Source: Microtetraspora niveoalba
GTDB lineage: Bacteria; Actinomycetota; Actinomycetes; Streptosporangiales; Streptosporangiaceae
NCBI RefSeq assembly: GCF_001570405.1
Contig: NZ_BBYM01000045.1
Location: 1-61,600 of the forward strand
DNA length: 61,600 nt
Direction: 5' to 3'
The position numbers and the translations under genes are program-made. Shown here piece after piece: positions 9,758 through 18,208 of the stretch (positions within the stretch are counted from its first letter, which is position 1; every line of letters begins with the position of its first letter). Below the pieces are notes generated by a model that saw only the letters and a program-made list of their open reading frames with translations, had not been told where the DNA came from and did not search any database.

Positions 9758-11800
9758 TCACTCCGGCAATTTTCGGTCGTCCGCGAGGAGGTGCTCCGGG
9801 ATCGCCACCGTGACCGCCCGCAGCCGTTCACCGAGCGCCTTGGCCTGCGCGTCCATCAGGGGGTTGGCCGCCACACCCCGGCCGAGCAGCCCGTGGACGA
9901 CGAAGTTGAGCGCCAGCAGGTTGGGCAGCTCGAAGCGTTCGACGACCAGGTCGCGCGTCTCCGGCAGCAGCTCCTTCAGCCGGTCGGGGGTGAGCTCCGC
10001 CGCCAGCCAGGCGTACCGCTCGGCCGTGCCGGTCCAGACGCCGAGGTTCGCGTTGCCCCCCTTGTCGCCCGATCGCGCCCCCGCCACCACCCCGAGCGGC
10101 GCCGCTCGTACGGGGGCCGTCGGGGCCGGGGCGGGGCCGGAGGCGGTGTCCGGCGCGGGGCCGGTCTCCGGCATGGGGATGGAGGCGGGGCCGGGGACGC
10201 CGCCGGAGACGTCCGCGCGGTCGGGCGGCGGCACGGTGATCCGCCTGCCCTCGATCGTCACCACGGCGGGCGCCTCCCGCGCGTCCACCAGGGCGGGCCA
10301 GAAGACCCCGTACGGCGAGGCGTTGCCCGGGGGAGTGAGCGCGTAGAACCCGGGATAGCTCGCCAGCCCGGTCTCCACCACGGCGGAGGAGAACCGCCGC
10401 CCGGCCTTCTCCCTGTCGGAGTCCATGACGGTGATCCGCAGCAGCGCGGTCGCCGGGCCGGCCGCGGACGGCGGTGCGGTCGCGGGGTGGCTCCCGGGCA
10501 GCGGTGCGGTCGCCGGGCCGCCTTCCGGTGGGGTGGTCGCGGGGCGGGCCCCGGGGCTCGGCGTGCCCGCGGGGGCGACGTGGGAGAGCGGGGTCAGCTC
10601 GACGTGGACCTGCTCGAAGGACTCCTTGGGCACCCGCGCCCAGATCGCCTCCTCCGCGACCCGGGCCTTGGCCTCGATGTCGAGACCGGTGAGCACGAGC
10701 GTCATCGTGTTGCGGTGGCCTCCGACGAGGTTGAGCCCCACCTTGAGCGTGGCCGGCGGCGGCTCCCCGCGCACGCCGCTGATCCGGACCCGGTCCGGGC
10801 CCTCCTGCTCCAGCCGGATCGTGTCGAAACGGGCGGTCACGTCGGGCCCGAGGTAGCGCGGGGAGGCGATCTCGTACAGGAGCTGGGCGGTGACCGTGCC
10901 GACGGAGACGAGGCCGCCGGTGCCCGGGTGCTTCGTGATCACGCTCGACCCGTCGGCGTACAGTTCGGCGATCGGGAAGCCGCACCGGGCCAGGCCGGGC
11001 ACCTCCTCGAAGAAGGCGTAGTTGCCCCCGGTCGCCTGGCATCCGCACTCGACCACGTGCCCGGCGACCACCGATCCCGCCAGCTCGTCGAGGTCGCCGG
11101 GCCGCCAGCCGTACCGCCACATGCCGGGGCCGGTCACCAGCGCGGCGTCGGTGACCCGCCCGGTGACGACCACGTCGGCGCCCTGTTCCAGCGCGACGGC
11201 GATCGGCCGCCCGCCGAGGTACGCGTTGGCGGTGACGGGCCGGCCGGTGAGCGGCTCCCCGGTGTCGGCGTTGGACAGCGCGCCGGCCGGGATCGGCGCG
11301 GGGGAGCCCGGCGACAACCGGGGCATGAGGTCGTCCCCGGTGACGTGGGCGACCCGCGCACGGCGGCGGGCGACGCGCACGCGGCCCTCGACGGGGTCGA
11401 CGGCGGGCGTGTGGCCGACCGTGACCGACAGCCCGAGCCGGTCCGCGAGATCGCACACCGCCTCCGCGCACCCCGCCGGGTCGAGCCCCCCGGCGTTCGT
11501 GACGATCTTGATGCCGCGGTCCAGGCAGGTGCCGAGCACCTGCTCCATCTGCGTGAGGAACGTGCGGGCGTAGCCGGGGCGGCCCTTCAGCCGGTTGCCG
11601 GCGAGGATCAGCATGGTCAGCTCGGCCAGCCAGTCGCCCGTCAGCACGTCGATCGGGCCGCCCTCGACCATCTCCCGCGCCGCCGACAGCCGGTCCCCGT
11701 AGAACCCGGAGCAGTTGGCGACACGGAGCGGCCCGGCCTCGGCGCGGCTTCCCGGACCGGTCGTCAGGCCGCTTCCCGTGCCGCTGCCCGGGCCGGTCAT
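9758..11800 (-). CDS. AtuA-family protein (DUF1446) of acyclic terpene/branched acyl-CoA use
   Basis: 680 residues. The N-terminal DUF1446/AtuA domain covers about residues 20-470 (VANCSGFYGDRL, GDWLAELTM, CGCQATGGNY, KHPGTGG). A Pro/Ala/Thr-rich insert lies near residues 400-440. The C-terminal AtuA_C domain near residues 560-670 contains GARSGDKGGNANLGVW. AtuA is required for citronellol/geraniol use in Pseudomonas, but its chemistry is not settled. The ATG overlaps the enoyl-CoA hydratase stop (ATGA). It is the last gene of a four-gene operon with carboxylase subunits, which fixes its pathway better than its own sequence does. The low-complexity inserts are longer than usual. Confidence 0.85.
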   Translation of the reverse strand: MTGPGSGTGSGLTTGPGSRAEAGPLRVANCSGFYGDRLSAAREMVEGGPIDVLTGDWLAELTMLILAGNRLKGRPGYARTFLTQMEQVLGTCLDRGIKIVTNAGGLDPAGCAEAVCDLADRLGLSVTVGHTPAVDPVEGRVRVARRRARVAHVTGDDLMPRLSPGSPAPIPAGALSNADTGEPLTGRPVTANAYLGGRPIAVALEQGADVVVTGRVTDAALVTGPGMWRYGWRPGDLDELAGSVVAGHVVECGCQATGGNYAFFEEVPGLARCGFPIAELYADGSSVITKHPGTGGLVSVGTVTAQLLYEIASPRYLGPDVTARFDTIRLEQEGPDRVRISGVRGEPPPATLKVGLNLVGGHRNTMTLVLTGLDIEAKARVAEEAIWARVPKESFEQVHVELTPLSHVAPAGTPSPGARPATTPPEGGPATAPLPGSHPATAPPSAAGPATALLRITVMDSDREKAGRRFSSAVVETGLASYPGFYALTPPGNASPYGVFWPALVDAREAPAVVTIEGRRITVPPPDRADVSGGVPGPASIPMPETGPAPDTASGPAPAPTAPVRAAPLGVVAGARSGDKGGNANLGVWTGTAERYAWLAAELTPDRLKELLPETRDLVVERFELPNLLALNFVVHGLLGRGVAANPLMDAQAKALGERLRAVTVAIPEHLLADDRKLPE

Positions 11801-12612
11801 CGCGGCGCGTCCTCCGGGGCGGGCGCGGGGATCCAGGCGGCGGGCCGCTTCTCCATGAACGCGCGGATGCCCTCCTGCCCCTCCGCCGAGGTGAACCGCT
11901 CGGCGGACAGATCGGCCATCCGGCCCAGACCCTCCGCGAAGGGCAGCGCGGGCACCTCGCGGACCAGCCGCTTGGTGATCGCCAACGCCTCCGGGCCGCC
12001 GCGCAGCAGCATGCCGGCGTAGCGCTCGACGGTCGCGTCCAGCTCGTCCTCGGGCACCGCGCGGGTGAGCAGGCCGATCTCGGCGGCCCGGGCGGCCGGG
12101 AAGGTCTCCCCGGTGAGGAAGTACTCCGCCGCCGCGCGCGGCTCCATCCGCCGCAGGCAGGTGACCGCGATCATCGCGGGCGCGACGCCGAGCCGCACCT
12201 CGCTGAACGCGAACGTCGCCGACAGCGGCGCGAAGGCGAAGTCGCACGCCGCGACCAGGCCGAGGCCGCCCGCCCGCGCCGTGCCGTTCAGACGGCAGAT
12301 CACCGGTTTGGGGCTGTCCCAGATGAGGCTGAGGATCTCGGGGAACGCCCCCGTCACGGGCGCGGACCCCTTGCCGTCCTCCCGCTGCGCGCGCTGCTCC
12401 TTCAGGTCGGCGCCCGAGCAGAACACCGGGCCGGCGCCCGTCAGCACGATCACCCGCACCCCGGGGTCGGCCAGCGCGTCGTCCAGGGCCTCCCTCAGCT
12501 CGCCGAGCAGCCGGACCGACAGCGCGTTCCGGTTGGACGGGGAGTCGAGGGTCAGCGTGCGCACGCCCCCGGCGGTCTCACGGTGTACCAGTGTTGTCAT
12601 CGGCGATGTCAT
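11797..12612 (-). CDS. Enoyl-CoA hydratase/isomerase family protein
   Basis: 271-residue crotonase-fold enzyme with oxyanion-hole segments around FCSGADLKEQ (residues 64-73) and GTARAGGLGLVAACDF (about 110-125). In the pathway implied by the neighbours it would hydrate the carboxylated enoyl-CoA (methylglutaconyl-CoA or isohexenylglutaconyl-CoA). Of the two usual catalytic Glu positions, the first is replaced here by the Ala/Gly of TARAGG; the second may lie in SEVRLG. ATG 12612 has GAGGAG eight bases upstream. Its start overlaps the end of the biotin carboxylase gene by 35 bases and its stop overlaps the atuA start. Confidence 0.85.
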   Translation of the reverse strand: MTSPMTTLVHRETAGGVRTLTLDSPSNRNALSVRLLGELREALDDALADPGVRVIVLTGAGPVFCSGADLKEQRAQREDGKGSAPVTGAFPEILSLIWDSPKPVICRLNGTARAGGLGLVAACDFAFAPLSATFAFSEVRLGVAPAMIAVTCLRRMEPRAAAEYFLTGETFPAARAAEIGLLTRAVPEDELDATVERYAGMLLRGGPEALAITKRLVREVPALPFAEGLGRMADLSAERFTSAEGQEGIRAFMEKRPAAWIPAPAPEDAPR

Positions 12613-14566
12613 CGGCGTGCTCCTCGATCACAGCGAGTACGGCTCCCGCCTCGACCTGGCGGCCGGCGACGGCGTCGAGCGCGGTCACGACGCCCGCCCC
12701 AGGGGAGACGATCTGGTGTTCCATCTTCATCGCCTCCAGGACGACCACCGGCTGGCCCGCGGCCACCCGGTCCCCGGGCTCGACGTCGACGCGAAGGACC
12801 GTACCCGGCATGGGCGCGAGCAACGATCCCGGCTCGACCCGCGGCACGGGCTCGGGCAGCCGTTCGAGCGGCGTCAGCCGTACCGGGCCGAGGACGGAGT
12901 CGACGTACGTCACGTCCGGGCAGGCGTGGACGGAGAACACGCGGCGCACCCCGTCCACCGACAGCACGACCTCGCCGGGCGCCGCCGACACGAGCTCCAC
13001 GCCGTCGAAGCCCTCGGCGGACAGGCCGTCGCGGGTGAGCAGATAGGCGATCTCGACGCGCTCCCCGGACTCCCCGGGGACGGCGAACGCGGATCTCTGG
13101 GGCTGGGAGACGACGTTCCGCCAGCCGCTGGGCAGCTCGCCGAGCACCCGGGCCGCCGCCCGGTTGGCCGCCGCGCGCGCGAGCGCCGCCGCGAGCGCCG
13201 AGAGACGCACGGCGTCCGCGTCCGCCCTCGGGGCGGTGACGGCGGCGGCGTGCCGGTCGAGGAAGCCGGTGTCGGTCTCGCCCGCGAGGAAGGCCGGATG
13301 GCGCAGGACGTTGACGAGCAGGTCGCGGTTGGTCGCCGGGCCGTGGAGGCGGGCCGCGGCGAGCGCGCCGGCCAGCCGCCGCGCCGCGCCCGCGCGGGTC
13401 GGCGCGTACGCGATCACCTTGGCCAGCATGGGGTCGTAGTGGGGCCCGACGAGCGTGCCGTCCGTCACGCCGGAGTCGAGGCGCAGCGTCCCGGCGGCGC
13501 GGAACTCGGCGTCCACGCCGGGCACCTCGAAGCGGTGCAGGACCCCCGTCCGCGGCCGCCAGCCGTCCGCCGGGTCCTCCGCGCAGAGGCGGGCCTCGAT
13601 CGCGTGGCCGACCGGGCTCGGCGGCAGCCCGGGGAGCGGGGCGCCCTCGGCGATCTCCAACTGGAGCCGGACGAGGTCCACGCCGTAGACGTACTCGGTC
13701 ACCGGGTGCTCGACCTGGAGCCGGGTGTTCATCTCGAGGAAGGCGACGACGCCGTCCCCGACCAGGAACTCGACCGTGCCCGCGCCGACGTAGCCGACCG
13801 CCCGGGCGGCCTTCACCGCCGCGTCGCACAGTTCCCTGCGCAGCTCCGGCGTGACGGCGGGGGAGGGAGCCTCCTCGAGGATCTTCTGGTGGCGGCGCTG
13901 CACCGAGCACTCGCGCTCGCCCAGCGCCCAGACCGTGCCGTGGCCGTCGGCCAGGACCTGCACCTCGACGTGCCGGGCGTTCTCCAGCAGCGGCTCGGCG
14001 AACACGGCGCCGTCGCCGAAGGCCGCCAGGGCCTCCCGGCGCGCCGACTCGACCGCCCCGGCCAGGTCGGCCGCGTCGCGCACGATCCGCATCCCGCGCC
14101 CGCCGCCGCCCGCCGACGCCTTCACCAGCAGCGGCGGCTCCGGGCGGGCGTCCCCGTCGTCCAGGTCGTACGTCGGGAGCACCGGCACCCCGGCGGCGGC
14201 CATCAGCGCCTTCGCCTCGATCTTGTCGCCCATCGCGGCGATCGCCTCCGGCGGCGGGCCGACCCAGACCAGGCCGGCGCCGAGCACGGCCCGGGCGAAC
14301 GCCGCGTTCTCGGAGAGGAAGCCGTACCCCGGGTGGACCGCGTCCGCGCCGGCGGCCCGGGCCGCCTCGACGATCGCGTCGGCGTCCAGGTACGACCGGG
14401 GGCCGCCGAGCCGTACCGCCTGGCCCGCCTCGGCGACGTGCGGCGCGTCCGCGTCGGCGTCGGAGAAGACGGCGACCGTCTCGATGCCGAGGTCACGGCA
14501 CGTGCGGAACACCCGGCGGGCGATCTCCCCGCGGTTGGCGACCAGCAGCCGGTGGATCGTCCCCAT
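12578..14566 (-). CDS. Acyl-CoA carboxylase alpha subunit (biotin carboxylase + BCCP)
   Basis: 662 residues. The biotin carboxylase N-domain begins LLVANRGEIARRVFRT. The ATP-grasp domain has the Gly-rich loop KASAGGGGRGMRIV (about residue 150) and the EMNTRLQVEHPVTE metal/bicarbonate region. The C-terminal biotinyl domain carries the biotin site EAMKMEH, with the modified Lys at about 614. This is the architecture of methylcrotonyl-CoA and geranyl-CoA carboxylase alpha subunits. It lies six bases after the carboxyltransferase gene and is co-transcribed with it. The sequence alone does not separate a leucine-type from a terpene-type substrate. Confidence 0.92.
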   Translation of the reverse strand: MGTIHRLLVANRGEIARRVFRTCRDLGIETVAVFSDADADAPHVAEAGQAVRLGGPRSYLDADAIVEAARAAGADAVHPGYGFLSENAAFARAVLGAGLVWVGPPPEAIAAMGDKIEAKALMAAAGVPVLPTYDLDDGDARPEPPLLVKASAGGGGRGMRIVRDAADLAGAVESARREALAAFGDGAVFAEPLLENARHVEVQVLADGHGTVWALGERECSVQRRHQKILEEAPSPAVTPELRRELCDAAVKAARAVGYVGAGTVEFLVGDGVVAFLEMNTRLQVEHPVTEYVYGVDLVRLQLEIAEGAPLPGLPPSPVGHAIEARLCAEDPADGWRPRTGVLHRFEVPGVDAEFRAAGTLRLDSGVTDGTLVGPHYDPMLAKVIAYAPTRAGAARRLAGALAAARLHGPATNRDLLVNVLRHPAFLAGETDTGFLDRHAAAVTAPRADADAVRLSALAAALARAAANRAAARVLGELPSGWRNVVSQPQRSAFAVPGESGERVEIAYLLTRDGLSAEGFDGVELVSAAPGEVVLSVDGVRRVFSVHACPDVTYVDSVLGPVRLTPLERLPEPVPRVEPGSLLAPMPGTVLRVDVEPGDRVAAGQPVVVLEAMKMEHQIVSPGAGVVTALDAVAGRQVEAGAVLAVIEEHADDIADDNTGTP

Positions 14567-14572
14567 GCAGCC

Positions 14573-16165
14573 TCACATCCGGAAGACGCCGTAGCCGGAC
14601 GGCTCGGCGGGCGCGTCGCCGATCACGGACAGGCACAGGCCGAGGACCGTGCGGGTGTCCCTCGGATCGATCACGCCGTCGTCGTACAGCCTGCCGGAGA
14701 GGAAGAACGGCAGCGACTCCGCCTCGACCTGGGCCTCGACCGCCTGCCGCATCGCGGCGTCCGCCTCCTCGTCGTAGACCTGCCCCCGCGCCTCGGCGGC
14801 GGCCCGCCCGACGATGGACAACACGCCCGCGAGCTGCGCCGGCCCCATCACCGCCGACCTGGCGCTCGGCCACGAGAACAGGAACCGCGGATCGTACGCC
14901 CGGCCGCACATGCCGTAGTTCCCCGCGCCGTAGGAGGCGCCCATGACGATCGTGATGTGCGGGACCGTCGAGTTGGACACCGCGTTGATCATCATCGCGC
15001 CGTGCTTGATGATGCCGTCCCGCTCGTACTCGCGGCCCACCATGTACCCGGTCGTGTTCTGGAGGAAGACCAGCGGCGTACGCGACCGGTCGGCGAGCTG
15101 GATGAACTGGGCCGCCTTGCGCGACTCCTCGCCGAACAGCACGCCGCGGGCGTTGGCGAGGATCCCGATCGGGTGGCCGTGCAGGGCCGCCCAGCCGGTG
15201 ACCAGGCTCGGCCCGTACAGCGGCTTGAACTCGTCGAAGTCGCTGCCGTCCACGATCCTCGCGACGACCTCGCGCGGGTCGAACGGGACCTTCAGGTCCT
15301 CCGGGACGATGCCCAGCAGCTCGTCCTCGTCGTACAGGGGCGGCGGCGCGGGAGCGGACGCCGGGCCGGGCCGCCGCCGGTTGAGCCGGGCGACGATCCG
15401 GCGGCCGATCCGCAGCGCGTCGTGCTCGTCTGCGGCCAGGTAGTCGGCCAGGCCGGAGGTCCGGGCGTGCATGTCCGCGCCGCCGAGGGACTCGTCGTCG
15501 GCCTCCTCGCCGGTCGCCACCCTGACCAGGGGAGGGCCGCCGAGGAACACCTTCGCCCGGTCCTTCACCATCACCACGTGGTCGCTCATGCCGGGCACGT
15601 ACGCGCCCCCGGCGGTCGAGTTGCCGAAGACCAGCGCGATCGTCGGGACGCCCGCGGCCGACAGCCGGGTCAGGTCGCGGAACACCTGCCCGCCGGGGAT
15701 GAAGATCTCCTTCTGGGCCGGGAGGTCGGCGCCGCCCGACTCGACCAGGTTGATCAGCGGCAGCCGGTTGCGGAGGGCGATGTCGGCCGCGCGCAGCGAC
15801 TTGCGCAGCGTCCACGGGTTGGACGCGCCGCCGCGCACCGTGGGGTCGTTCGCGTTGATCACGCACGCGACGCCCTCGACGACGCCGATGCCGGTGACCA
15901 CGCTCGCGCCCACCGGGTATTCGGTGCCCCAGGCGGCCAGCGGGGAGAGTTCGAGGAACGGGGAGTCCGGGTCGAGCAGCAGCTCGATCCGCTCGCGGGC
16001 GAGCAGCTTGCCGCGCGCCCGGTGCCGTTCCACGTACTTCGGCCCGCCGCCCGCCACCGCCTTGGCGTGCTCGTCCGCCAGCTCGCCGAGCCGGGCGAGC
16101 ATGGCCGCGCGCCGCGCGGCGTACTCGGGGGCGGAGGTGTCCAGCCCGCTCGTCACGATCGTCAT
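14573..16165 (-). CDS. Acyl-CoA carboxylase beta subunit (carboxyltransferase)
   Basis: 530 residues, the usual length for methylcrotonyl/geranyl-CoA carboxylase beta chains. The N-terminal half has the acyl-CoA site (LVESGGADLPAQ, FGNSTAGGAYVPGMSD). The C-terminal half has the biotin/carboxyl side (FLQNTTGYMVG, IVMGASYGAGNYGMCGRA). It transfers the carboxyl group from biotin to the gamma carbon of a branched enoyl-CoA. It is the first gene of the operon, followed by the alpha subunit, hydratase and atuA. No acyl-CoA dehydrogenase or TetR regulator is adjacent, so the enoyl substrate must come from enzymes encoded elsewhere. Confidence 0.92.
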   Translation of the reverse strand: MTIVTSGLDTSAPEYAARRAAMLARLGELADEHAKAVAGGGPKYVERHRARGKLLARERIELLLDPDSPFLELSPLAAWGTEYPVGASVVTGIGVVEGVACVINANDPTVRGGASNPWTLRKSLRAADIALRNRLPLINLVESGGADLPAQKEIFIPGGQVFRDLTRLSAAGVPTIALVFGNSTAGGAYVPGMSDHVVMVKDRAKVFLGGPPLVRVATGEEADDESLGGADMHARTSGLADYLAADEHDALRIGRRIVARLNRRRPGPASAPAPPPLYDEDELLGIVPEDLKVPFDPREVVARIVDGSDFDEFKPLYGPSLVTGWAALHGHPIGILANARGVLFGEESRKAAQFIQLADRSRTPLVFLQNTTGYMVGREYERDGIIKHGAMMINAVSNSTVPHITIVMGASYGAGNYGMCGRAYDPRFLFSWPSARSAVMGPAQLAGVLSIVGRAAAEARGQVYDEEADAAMRQAVEAQVEAESLPFFLSGRLYDDGVIDPRDTRTVLGLCLSVIGDAPAEPSGYGVFRM

Positions 16166-16330
16166 CGGGTCACCGAACCGTGTTCGGCGCCATGTCCAGC
16201 CACGGGAGGATCCTGCTCGGAAATCCGCGCGCGCGTCAACGCGGCGCCGCGCCGGAGTGTGCCGGCGGCGGGCCCGTCCTCAGGGTTCCCGCCGCCGTAC
16301 CGGCAGCCGTGCCCGCGCCGCGCGGCCGGG

Positions 16331-18127
16331 TCAGCCGCAGTGGGACCAGGCGCTGTTCCAGGCGGCGGAGCCGTACCCGCCTCCCCAGATGACGCACTTG
16401 CCCTTCGCGGCGAGCCTTTTCGGGCCCGCGTAGGTCGTGTACGAGCCCCAGTCGCTGATCGAGCTCCCGTTCTTGACCTTCAGCACCGCACCCATCTTGA
16501 TCTTTCCGGGCACCACGTACTTGGACATGGTGATCACGCAGTTGCTGCCCGTGGACGCGTTGTAGAGCAGGTACGTCGTCGCCTTGCCGCCCCAGCCGTG
16601 GGAGTCGATGACCCTGAAACCCGAGCCGCACACGCCCGCGGCCGTGTACGGGTTCGGCTTCGGGGACGGCGCGGCCGTCTTCGTCGGCGTGCTCTTGGGG
16701 GCCGCGGTCGTCTTGGCGGGGGCGGGGGTCCTGACGGGCGACGGCTCCGGCCCCCCGGTCGGCAGGATCAGGACGGCGGAGGCCGACGGGCGCGGCGACG
16801 ACGTGGCCTTCGACGTAGTGCCGCGGGTCGTCGCCGGGGTGTGCGCCGGCTCCTGCCGGGCGGGCACGGGCGGCGCGGTACGGGTCTGCCCGGGCCTGGC
16901 CCGGGGCGACCGGGACGGCGAGGGCGTGGGAGCCCCCGTCCGCGGACTGTCCGGAGAGGGGACGTCGGCGGCCGATGTGGGGTCGGCCGCCTCCGCCACG
17001 GGGGTTCCCGACTGCTCGATGGCCACGTTCTTCGCGTTCTGGGTCGTCACCACGGTGGCCGCGGTGATCGCCGCCACCACGACCGCGCCGCCGACGCCCG
17101 CGAGGATCGGCACCCGGCTTCGCGTCTTCCGCCCGCTCCCGGTCCCGGGGGCGGCGGGCCGTCCGGGGTGCGAGGGGCCGGGCGCTCCGGGCCCGGGGTG
17201 GGAGGGCGGCGCGGCCTGCGGTCCCTGCCCCGGACGCGCGGGATGCTCCCCGGCGGGCCCTCCGGCCGGTGCCCCGGGATGGGCGGCCACGGGGGCCGCG
17301 GGGTGCGCCGGAGGCGGGGCGTACGCGCCGGGACCGCCGGTGAGCGCGGCGACGACGTCGTCCGCGGTGGGACGCCGGGCGGGGTCCTTGGACAGGCACG
17401 CGGCGACGAGGTCGCGCAGGGGCGGGGTGAGCGCGCTGACGTCGGGCTCGATGCTCAGGATGCGGGTGATCACGGACGGGATCGAGTCGGCGCCGAACGC
17501 GGGCGTGCCGGTCGCCGCGAACACCATCGTGACGCCCCAGGCGAAGACGTCGGCGGCCCCGGTCGCCCCGCCCCCCGAGAGCAGCTCGGGCGCGAGGTAC
17601 GACGGGGTGCCCATGGTCGCGCCCGTCGCGGTCGCCTGCGGCGAGTCCAGCGCCCGCGCCACGCCGAAGTCGATCACGACCGGCCCCTCGGGGCCCATCA
17701 GGACGTTGGCCGGCTTGAAGTCGCGGTGCGTGATCCCGGCCCGGTGGATGGCGGCCAGCGCGGTCGCGGTGCTGATGGCGAGGCGCTCCAGCGCCGCCCC
17801 CCGGCGCGGCCCCTCCTTGTCCACGAGCTGCCGCAGCGACGGCCCCGGGACGTACTCGCTGACGATGTAGGGCTGGTTCCCGGCGAGGTCGGCGTGCAGG
17901 ACGGGCGCCGTGCAGAACCGCGCCACCCGCTGGGCCAGCGCGACCTCGCGCAGGAACCGGTGCCGCGCCTCCTGGTCCGCCGCGAAGCGGGTGTGGAGCA
18001 GCTTGACCGCCACCTGCTCGCCGGCCGGCCCGCGTCCGAGGTAGACGATCCCCTGGCCGCCCTCTCCCAGCCGGTCAACGAGCTCGAACGGGCCCAGCCT
18101 CTCCGGATCACCTTCCCCCAGCGCCAT
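16331..18127 (-). CDS. Receptor-type Ser/Thr protein kinase with spore-associated-protein-like ectodomain
   Basis: 598 residues. The kinase domain spans about residues 12-270: Gly loop LGEGGQGIVY, ATP Lys in VAVKLL, catalytic HRDFKPANV (Asp about 136), DFG motif and APE-like region YLAPELLS. A Pro/Ala-rich juxtamembrane region (275-335) leads to one transmembrane helix (about 339-360), a long Pro/Thr/Ser extracellular stalk, and a C-terminal domain from about 497. That domain has paired Cys, Gly and Trp and resembles spore-associated protein A (CGSGFRVIDS, YLLYNASTGSNCVI). The kinase faces the cytosol and the tail the cell wall. PASTA repeats are absent. The ligand is unknown. Single-gene unit. 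Confidence 0.88.
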   Translation of the reverse strand: MALGEGDPERLGPFELVDRLGEGGQGIVYLGRGPAGEQVAVKLLHTRFAADQEARHRFLREVALAQRVARFCTAPVLHADLAGNQPYIVSEYVPGPSLRQLVDKEGPRRGAALERLAISTATALAAIHRAGITHRDFKPANVLMGPEGPVVIDFGVARALDSPQATATGATMGTPSYLAPELLSGGGATGAADVFAWGVTMVFAATGTPAFGADSIPSVITRILSIEPDVSALTPPLRDLVAACLSKDPARRPTADDVVAALTGGPGAYAPPPAHPAAPVAAHPGAPAGGPAGEHPARPGQGPQAAPPSHPGPGAPGPSHPGRPAAPGTGSGRKTRSRVPILAGVGGAVVVAAITAATVVTTQNAKNVAIEQSGTPVAEAADPTSAADVPSPDSPRTGAPTPSPSRSPRARPGQTRTAPPVPARQEPAHTPATTRGTTSKATSSPRPSASAVLILPTGGPEPSPVRTPAPAKTTAAPKSTPTKTAAPSPKPNPYTAAGVCGSGFRVIDSHGWGGKATTYLLYNASTGSNCVITMSKYVVPGKIKMGAVLKVKNGSSISDWGSYTTYAGPKRLAAKGKCVIWGGGYGSAAWNSAWSHCG

Positions 18128-18208
18128 CTTGACCCCGTTTTCCTCAATTAGTGTGACAAGAGAGGAAAACGTTACCAGCGATCAAGTCTTGGGCTGTTTT
18201 GTAACGCT

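Noticed and set aside
12065-18151. A 2028-codon plus-strand open frame over the carboxylase and kinase genes
   Set aside because: It is antisense to four well-recognised genes, is Arg/Gly/Pro-rich and has no domain. High G+C removes stops from shadow frames.
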